Below, piece after piece: positions 58,339 through 64,000 of a DNA stretch of 64,000 nt. The position numbers were made by a program, and so were the translations under genes. Every line of letters begins with the position of its first letter. The first letter of the stretch is position 1. The notes beneath the pieces were generated by a model that was given only the letters and a program-made list of their open reading frames with translations, did not search any database and had not been told where the DNA came from. This DNA is from Methanocorpusculum petauri (GTDB taxonomy: Archaea; Halobacteriota; Methanomicrobia; Methanomicrobiales; Methanocorpusculaceae): the NCBI RefSeq assembly GCF_026891975.1, contig NZ_JAPTGB010000003.1, positions 1-64,000 on the forward strand, written 5' to 3'.

Positions 58339-59520
58339 GTGACCGAAACGGAGAAAAAAATTGTGTATATGGATCATGCCGCAACAACATATGCGGCGCC
58401 GGAGGTTGTAGAGGCGATGCTTCCCTACTTCTCGGAGAAGTTCGGCAACCCGTCGTCGGTGTACAGCATCGGCCAGGAGAGTAAGGCGGCAGTTGATGAA
58501 GCGCGTGCGAAGGTTGCGGCAGCCATCAATGCGGAACCAAATGAGATTTACTTCACGGCGGGAGGCTCTGAATCGGATAATTGGGTGTTGAAAGGGGTTG
58601 CCTTTGCAAACATCCGGAAAGGAAAACACATCATCACCACCGCCGTTGAACACCACGCAATTCTGCATGCTGCCGAGTGGCTGCAGTCCCAGGGATTTGA
58701 AGTGACCTATCTGCCGGTGGATCAGTACGGCATGGTGTCACCTGCGGATGTGGAAAAAGCGATCCGGCCCGACACTATTCTCATATCCGTCATGTATGCA
58801 AACAACGAGGTTGGGACGATCCAGCCGGTTGCAGAGATCGGGGCGATAGCCCGTGCGCACGGCATCTATTTCCACACTGATGCAGTACAGGCGGTGGGCC
58901 ATGTCCCGATTGACGTGAAGGCTGAGCAGATTGATATGCTTTCTTTGTCGGGTCATAAGTTCTACGGGCCGAAAGGTGTTGGTGCACTGTATATCCGGCG
59001 CGGTGTGCGGATTCAGAATCTGATTCACGGAGGGGCACAGGAGAGCAGGCACCGGGCAGGAACCGAGAATGTTCCGGGAATTGTTGGTCTGGGTGCTGCA
59101 ATTGAGCGGGCTGTTGCGGCAATGCCCGATGAATCGGTGCGTCTTGCGGCGATGCGGGATCACCTGATCACCGAACTTCTCAAACTTCCGGCAAGTCATC
59201 TGAACGGCCATCCGACCAGACGTCTGCCGAATAATGTGAACATCACATTTGAGTACATCGAAGGAGAGGGTATTCTTCTGCTTCTCAATATGTTCGGTAT
59301 CTGTGCCTCCACCGGCAGTGCCTGCAACTCTGCATCGCTTGAGCCGTCCCATGTGCTGACGGCGATGGGTGTTCCGCATGAGATTGCCCATGGTTCGGTT
59401 CGTCTTACGCTCGGTGAGCGAAACACGGAGGAGGATGTTTTGTATGTTCTTGAAAAACTGCCGGAAATTATTCAGAAACTCCGGTCGATGTCACCCCTTA
59501 CCCCTGAGGAGCTGAGATAA
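58339..59520 (+). CDS. iscS: Cysteine desulfurase, IscS/NifS type
   Basis: 393 aa. Takes sulfur from cysteine for Fe-S cluster assembly. PLP lysine in SLSGHKFYGPKGVGALYIRR, N-terminal YMDHAATTYAAPEVVEAMLP, and the active-site cysteine loop CASTGSACNSASLEPSH. Start GTG 58339; ATG 58369 is possible but would remove the conserved start. The IscU scaffold gene begins directly at the stop. Confidence 0.95.
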   Translation: MTETEKKIVYMDHAATTYAAPEVVEAMLPYFSEKFGNPSSVYSIGQESKAAVDEARAKVAAAINAEPNEIYFTAGGSESDNWVLKGVAFANIRKGKHIITTAVEHHAILHAAEWLQSQGFEVTYLPVDQYGMVSPADVEKAIRPDTILISVMYANNEVGTIQPVAEIGAIARAHGIYFHTDAVQAVGHVPIDVKAEQIDMLSLSGHKFYGPKGVGALYIRRGVRIQNLIHGGAQESRHRAGTENVPGIVGLGAAIERAVAAMPDESVRLAAMRDHLITELLKLPASHLNGHPTRRLPNNVNITFEYIEGEGILLLLNMFGICASTGSACNSASLEPSHVLTAMGVPHEIAHGSVRLTLGERNTEEDVLYVLEKLPEIIQKLRSMSPLTPEELR

Positions 59521-59955
59521 ATGTACAGTGAAAAAGTCATGGATCATTTCATGAACCCGCGCAATGTGGGTACCATTGAGGATGCAAACGGTGTCGGCGA
59601 GGAGGGTAATCCTTCCTGCGGCGACATCATGAAGATGTACCTGAAGATCGAGAATGATATCATTGTGGACGCAAAGTTTCAGACTTTCGGCTGCGGTGCG
59701 GCTATTGCTTCAAGCAGTATGGCAACCGAGATGATCAAGGGCAAGACCCTTGAAGAGGCCTGGCAGCTTTCCAACAAGGCGGTCGCAGAAGCGCTCGATG
59801 GTCTGCCGGCAATCAAGATGCACTGCTCGGTTCTTGCTGAGGAGACGATTCACAAGGCAATTAATGATTATCTGGTGAAACAGGGACGCGAGCCCTGGGG
59901 AGAACCTGTATCGTGTTCCTCCTGCGGTCACGACTGCGATACCTGCGGTGAGTAA
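59521..59955 (+). CDS. iscU: Fe-S scaffold protein IscU/NifU N-terminal type
   Basis: 144 aa. Scaffold cysteines in NPSCGDIMKMYLKIEND, FGCGAAIASSS and HCSVLAEETIHKA. An added C-terminal SCSSCGHDCDTCGE tail with four to five cysteines may bind metal. It takes sulfur from the upstream desulfurase; the two genes touch end to start. Confidence 0.95.
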   Translation: MYSEKVMDHFMNPRNVGTIEDANGVGEEGNPSCGDIMKMYLKIENDIIVDAKFQTFGCGAAIASSSMATEMIKGKTLEEAWQLSNKAVAEALDGLPAIKMHCSVLAEETIHKAINDYLVKQGREPWGEPVSCSSCGHDCDTCGE

Positions 59956-60107
59956 GGCCGCGCATCTTTTTTTCTGCTGCATACTCGGCTATCGTAAAAA
60001 ATACTCGTATTCTGTCATAAATTTCGACAAAAAATTTGAGTATCATCTCTACCTTTAAGAGAACTGCCTGCAACATCTTATTTTATACAAGAGTCGAGGG
60101 TTGTGCC

Positions 60108-62339
60108 ATGCTGTCACCATTTGAGAAGATCAATCAGTTTATTACTAAATATCCGTTCGTAATTGGTTGTCTTCTCATTCTCATGATCCTTATCGGTATC
60201 TATGGTGCAACCGGCGTCACTATGAACACCACAATTCAGACGCCGGACAAAACCGGTCACGCTTCCTATGTGTATCAGGACTATCGCGATACGTTTCAGA
60301 CAAGTTCGGTCGTGATGATGGTGCAGACCGGCAATGTCCGCGATGTGAATGTGATGAAAAGCATCGTTGAGTTCGAAGAACTTCTCCGGCAGCAGAACGG
60401 TGTGCAGAATGTAGAGAGCATTTATGATCTGATTCTTGCGTACAATGGAGGTAGTGTTCCGGAGAATCAGGATGTTTTGAATGTCCTGTTTTCCCGTGTT
60501 CCGGCGACTGTTCTTGCAGGCAGTATGCCCAATAATCAGCTTCTCTTAGTGAAGATTGATCCGACAACCGGCATGACGGATGCGAATCAGCAGACGCTTT
60601 TGAACACGCTTGCAGCTCTTCAGCCGCTTGCAAATGTTCCGCCGGGCGTTACGCTGACCTTTACAGGGACGGCGGCACTTCACAAGGATATGGGAACGAG
60701 TCTTGGCAATGATGTTGGCAAACTTCTTGGTTCAGCGTTTATTCTGATGATTACCGCGCTCGTGGTGTTGTTCCATCATGCACGCTACACCCTTTTGTCG
60801 ATTGTTTCGGTGATGAATGGTCTTCTAATGACGTTTGGCATTATGGGACTGTTTCATATTCCGCTGTCGATGGCGACGATGGGGGCGTTGCCGATTCTCC
60901 TCGGAATCGGTATTGATTATGCGATTCAGTTCCATTCGCGGCTTGATGATGAGATACGCATTCATCCTTTGACTGAGGCGCTGCGGATTACGATCACGAA
61001 GACAGGGTCTGCGGTGTTTTTTGCAATGATTGCAAGTGCTCTGGGGTTTGTGGCGATGCAGGTATCCACACTTCCGGATATCCGGCAGTTCGGTGCGGTT
61101 GCGATTCTTGGTCTTGTCTGCTGCTATATTTCGGCGATTTTGATTATTCCGCTGGCGGCGGTTCTGACTGATTATCGTCCCCGTGAGGTTAAAACTCCAA
61201 AATCCGGAGCGAAACCTCCTCTTTCGGTACGCTACAATGCGTTCCTGAAAGGGACTGCTCTTCATATTACGAGGTATGCGGTTCCTGTTCTTCTGATTCT
61301 CTGTGTTGTTGGTGTTGTGGGGTTGTATGTTGATGAGGAGATCCCTATCAACACAGACATTAAAACCTATGTGCCTACCGATATGCCGGCGCTTATCAGT
61401 ATCAATACGGTGACGGATGCTATCGGTGATCTGGATGGTCTGCAGGTGGAGGTGACCGGTGGCAATATTGTGAGTCCTGATGTGCTTGAGTGGATGTATG
61501 TGTGGGGTAACAATGAACTTTCGTCGCATGAGTGGCGTTTTACGGGTGTTGAGAGTATTGCCACTCTGATCGTTTCGGCAAACAATGGTGTTCTTCCAAC
61601 TTCCCAGGAGGAGATCGATACAATTCTTGCTGAAATTCCTCCAGAGAAGCGGCGGCCGTATCTTAATGATGGTCAGTCAGCGATTATTTCGTTTGATATG
61701 ACTTCGATGTCGCTTGCAACGGAGCGGTCGCTTGCAGAACAGGTTACCCGTGATATTGCATTTTATCAGCCGCCGCCGGGAGTTGAGGCGGTGGTTACCG
61801 GAACGCCGTATTCGGATGTTGAGCTGATGGAGGAGATGAACATCGGCAAGCTGCAGATGACGATTTTAGCGTTTGTGGTGATCTTTGTGTTCCTGTCGCT
61901 TCTGTACCGGAGTATGGGTAAAGCGGCGGTACCGCTGATTCCGATTGTGTTAATCATCGGCTGGAACGGGGCTGCGATGTATCTTCTCGGCATTGAGTAC
62001 AATATCCTCACGGCAACTATGGGTGCGATGACCATCGGTGTCGCTGCTGAGTACTGTATTATGATGGTTGAGCGGATTTATGAGGAGATGGAGACGCACG
62101 ATACCCTGACTGCGGTGATCGAAGGTACCGGTAAAATCGGTGCGGCAATATCGGTTTCCGCCTGTGCTACGATGGCGGCATTTTCGGCTCTGATCGTTTC
62201 GGATTTTCCGATTATCAGTGTATTCGGGATTGTCACTGTGATTGCAATGGCGTTTACGCTTTTCGGTGCAATTGTGGCGGTTCCTGCGGCTGCATCGATT
62301 CTTCTGCGCAAGCATGGGATGAAAACACCGGCGCTCTGA
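60108..62339 (+). CDS. RND/MMPL-family transporter (HAE3-like)
   Basis: 743 aa from ATG 60108. Two homologous halves, each with one TM helix, a large outer loop and a bundle of TM helices, about 12 in all (e.g. GCLLILMILIGIYGATGVT; ALPILLGIGIDYAIQFHSRL with the SSD-like GIDY motif; ATMGAMTIGVAAEYCIMMVE in the second half). It exports lipids or hydrophobic compounds in other organisms; substrate here unknown. Own leader with T-runs upstream at about 59970. Confidence 0.85.
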   Translation: MLSPFEKINQFITKYPFVIGCLLILMILIGIYGATGVTMNTTIQTPDKTGHASYVYQDYRDTFQTSSVVMMVQTGNVRDVNVMKSIVEFEELLRQQNGVQNVESIYDLILAYNGGSVPENQDVLNVLFSRVPATVLAGSMPNNQLLLVKIDPTTGMTDANQQTLLNTLAALQPLANVPPGVTLTFTGTAALHKDMGTSLGNDVGKLLGSAFILMITALVVLFHHARYTLLSIVSVMNGLLMTFGIMGLFHIPLSMATMGALPILLGIGIDYAIQFHSRLDDEIRIHPLTEALRITITKTGSAVFFAMIASALGFVAMQVSTLPDIRQFGAVAILGLVCCYISAILIIPLAAVLTDYRPREVKTPKSGAKPPLSVRYNAFLKGTALHITRYAVPVLLILCVVGVVGLYVDEEIPINTDIKTYVPTDMPALISINTVTDAIGDLDGLQVEVTGGNIVSPDVLEWMYVWGNNELSSHEWRFTGVESIATLIVSANNGVLPTSQEEIDTILAEIPPEKRRPYLNDGQSAIISFDMTSMSLATERSLAEQVTRDIAFYQPPPGVEAVVTGTPYSDVELMEEMNIGKLQMTILAFVVIFVFLSLLYRSMGKAAVPLIPIVLIIGWNGAAMYLLGIEYNILTATMGAMTIGVAAEYCIMMVERIYEEMETHDTLTAVIEGTGKIGAAISVSACATMAAFSALIVSDFPIISVFGIVTVIAMAFTLFGAIVAVPAAASILLRKHGMKTPAL

Positions 62340-62414
62340 ATGTTGCCAGGGGCGGAAGTTTATCATTTTTCAGAATCAAACAAGTATCTACCGTTTGGGT
62401 GTCAGGGATAAATA

Positions 62415-62687
62415 ATGAGAAAAACGATGGAAGTTCTCTTCTCCGGAAAAGTGCAGAAGGTTGGTTTTCGCGCCTGTGTGAAGAACGCGGGTCAGAGTCT
62501 CGGCCTTTGCGGTGAGGTGGAGAATCTGCCCGATGGGCGGGTGCGTGCTCTTGTGACCGGCGAGGATATGGTTATCGAGAAGTTTCTTTCGATGGTGTAC
62601 ACTTGTCCGCGTGCAATTATCCGCGAGGTTGCGGTGTCGGAGTATGTACTGACAGAATTTCCGGATTTTACGGTGCGGCGGGAGTGA
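62415..62687 (+). CDS. acyP: Acylphosphatase
   Basis: 90 aa. The catalytic motif GKVQKVGFRACVKNAGQSLG has the conserved arginine, and the later GEVENLPDGRVRALVTGE holds the asparagine. Hydrolyses acyl phosphates such as carbamoyl or acetyl phosphate. Stand-alone gene; ATG 62427 is an alternative start. Confidence 0.92.
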   Translation: MRKTMEVLFSGKVQKVGFRACVKNAGQSLGLCGEVENLPDGRVRALVTGEDMVIEKFLSMVYTCPRAIIREVAVSEYVLTEFPDFTVRRE

Positions 62688-62730
62688 GTTGAACTATGCA
62701 GTCTGACAGCCCGGGGGTAATGTGATATTT

Positions 62731-63318
62731 ATGAAAACGACAAAGACGATTACCTATTTCGACAGTCCGGGTCCCGTGAATACGGCGGATTGTGCGGCGC
62801 TTGCAGTTGAACGTGCGACCGAGCTTGGTCTGACTACGATTGTTGCGGCGAGTTCGGGAGGTGCTACGGCGCGGGAGTTTGCCAAAGCGATCGCGGGTAC
62901 GGATATCCGGCTGGTAATTGTGACGCATGCGGTCGGGTTTTCTTCCCCCGGCGTGTGGGAGTTTGATGCGGTACTTGCTGATGAGCTGCGTGCGGCCGGG
63001 CATACGGTTGTCTGCGGAACACATGCCCTGTCCGGTCTGGAACGCGCCCTGTCCCGGTCTCCGCGTGTAGGCGGTGGTTCACGTACTGAGGCTGTTGCCG
63101 AAGCGTTCCGCAGGACAATTGCGGTTGGTCTGAAGGTTGTGGTGGAGTGTGTGCTTATCGCCGCAGATCAGGGTGCGGTCGGTGTGACTGATGAGGTTGT
63201 TGCGGTCGGCGGAACGGAGGAGGGGGCGGATACGGTTCTGGTGATCCGGCCAGCCCATACAGCATCGTTTTTTGATTTGCAGGTTCGCGAAGTTGTGGCA
63301 ATGCCCAGAAACCGGTGA
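62731..63318 (+). CDS. Pyruvate-kinase C-terminal-domain-like protein
   Basis: 195 aa from ATG 62731. Central TIVAASSGGATAREFAKAIA and LVIVTHAVGFSSPG follow the pyruvate kinase alpha/beta domain seen as stand-alone proteins in methanogens. No catalytic barrel is present, so it is not a pyruvate kinase. Function unknown. Stop is 5 bases before the next start. Confidence 0.75.
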   Translation: MKTTKTITYFDSPGPVNTADCAALAVERATELGLTTIVAASSGGATAREFAKAIAGTDIRLVIVTHAVGFSSPGVWEFDAVLADELRAAGHTVVCGTHALSGLERALSRSPRVGGGSRTEAVAEAFRRTIAVGLKVVVECVLIAADQGAVGVTDEVVAVGGTEEGADTVLVIRPAHTASFFDLQVREVVAMPRNR

Positions 63319-63323
63319 GATAT

Positions 63324-64000
63324 ATGGCGCTTCAATCACTTGGAGAGGCAGCCGGATGGATGGCGAAGAGTCCGTACGTCTGGTTGAGCGGGCTGTGGAC
63401 TGCGGCGGTTCTTCTGCTTGCCTGGTATCTGTATGAGGGTGTCGGGATAATGACGGCGGTTTCGGTTGCTCTGGTGCTGGCATTTGTGCTTCCGGCGCTT
63501 ATTGCCGGGACATACGGTGTCGTTGCAGAAGGTGAGTCGTCGTTCCGGGTGTTCCGGCGGTATGCGGTGCACGGGTACTTCCGGCAGCTTCTGCCGTCGA
63601 TTCTGGTGTTTCTGATTGCGTGGGTTATTTCGCAGTTTGTTTCCTATATTCTGATGACGTTCGGACTTGGTCTTGCGGCTTCTGCACAGGTGGCGATGTT
63701 TGTGTTTATTCCTGTGGTGTTTTTCTGCTACTTTGCGGATGTGACTGCGGTGGTGAATGAAAAGCGTGTTTTTGCGTCGGTGAAGGATAGTTTCCTGCGG
63801 GTGATGAACGGGTCGTTTTCGGTTGCGGTCTTTTATCTGGTGAATGTTGTGCTGCTGATTGCGGTTTCGTTTATCGGTTCGTTTGTGTTTGCGGCGTTTG
63901 CGGCAGATGCGTTTCTGCCGTTTACGTCGATGACGGAGGCTGAGCTTTTGTCTCTGACACCTGATGAGCTTCTCGCGATTATGTCTGCCCCTGAGGTGAT
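63324..64000 (+). CDS. Multi-helix membrane protein, 3' end outside window
   Basis: At least 225 aa from ATG 63324, cut by the window end. Several hydrophobic helices: WLSGLWTAAVLLLAWYLYEG, VSVALVLAFVLPALIAGTYG, ILVFLIAWVISQFVSYILMT, VAMFVFIPVVFFCYFADVTA. The pattern resembles DUF7847 or glycerophosphodiester-type membrane domains of methanogens. Function unknown. Confidence 0.75.
   Translation, partial: MALQSLGEAAGWMAKSPYVWLSGLWTAAVLLLAWYLYEGVGIMTAVSVALVLAFVLPALIAGTYGVVAEGESSFRVFRRYAVHGYFRQLLPSILVFLIAWVISQFVSYILMTFGLGLAASAQVAMFVFIPVVFFCYFADVTAVVNEKRVFASVKDSFLRVMNGSFSVAVFYLVNVVLLIAVSFIGSFVFAAFAADAFLPFTSMTEAELLSLTPDELLAIMSAPEV

Overview
The window is archaeal chromosome, most probably from a Methanomicrobiales methanogen close to Methanocorpusculum. 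The taxon is inferred from gene content and style, not measured. The archaeal markers are a GHMP-type shikimate kinase, RadA, a multi-OB-fold RPA, a NOG1-like GTPase, an HTH-CBS regulator and a TA0175-type phosphatase. TATA-type promoters and ATGA gene overlaps fit this. The first 57 bases are almost pure C and look like a contig-edge artefact that cuts off the 5' end of aroE.

Host left flank (58-9470): a tightly overlapped aromatic operon aroE-aroK-aroA-aroC-chorismate mutase/TyrA, then an Eis-like acetyltransferase, a GTPase, an HTH-CBS regulator, a PRC-barrel protein and a phosphoglycolate phosphatase. Host right flank (53079-64000): radA, a small protein, RPA, lysA and dapL on the minus strand. 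On the plus strand follow an IscS/IscU pair, an RND/MMPL transporter, acylphosphatase, a pyruvate-kinase-C-like protein and a truncated membrane protein.

Between them lies a complete-looking provirus of about 43.6 kb (9471-53090), a Mu-like-head, contractile-tailed caudovirus. It is bounded by a 13-bp direct repeat made of the last three codons and stop of radA, and a tyrosine integrase sits beside the radA-proximal repeat. The left arm holds a divergent ribbon-helix-helix switch, a BRO antirepressor-like gene and a long run of small overlapping early genes. These include a replication-type HTH protein with nested repeats in its gene and a radical-SAM gene broken at a G6 run. The right arm holds a ParB-methyltransferase, terminase, portal, head genes, sheath, tube, tail chaperone, baseplate W/J/I, fibres, hub, spike and tape measure.

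Four observations stand out. (1) Two tail-fibre genes in opposite orientation share a perfect 175-bp inverted repeat covering their RBS and first 51 codons. The 444-bp spacer holds exactly one late leader plus one fibre-adaptor gene, so inversion would choose the fibre. (2) At least ten late units start with the same SD-less leader, in which a C/T-rich T4-T6 tract sits 23-26 nt before ATG, where a TATA box would lie for a leaderless mRNA. (3) A 35-bp copy of the host radA promoter, differing at 3 positions, drives the leftmost viral gene; a third copy follows the integrase. (4) The tail chaperone has a canonical A_AAA_AAC -1 frameshift site with the expected downstream frame.

AT-richer cargo genes lie at the boundaries just upstream of late leaders: a Panacea/membrane-protein pair, a Fic protein, an HExxH protease with a partner, a pentapeptide-repeat ion-channel protein and two other membrane proteins. 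They are candidate host-defence or superinfection-exclusion genes. No tRNA, rRNA or CRISPR array was seen.
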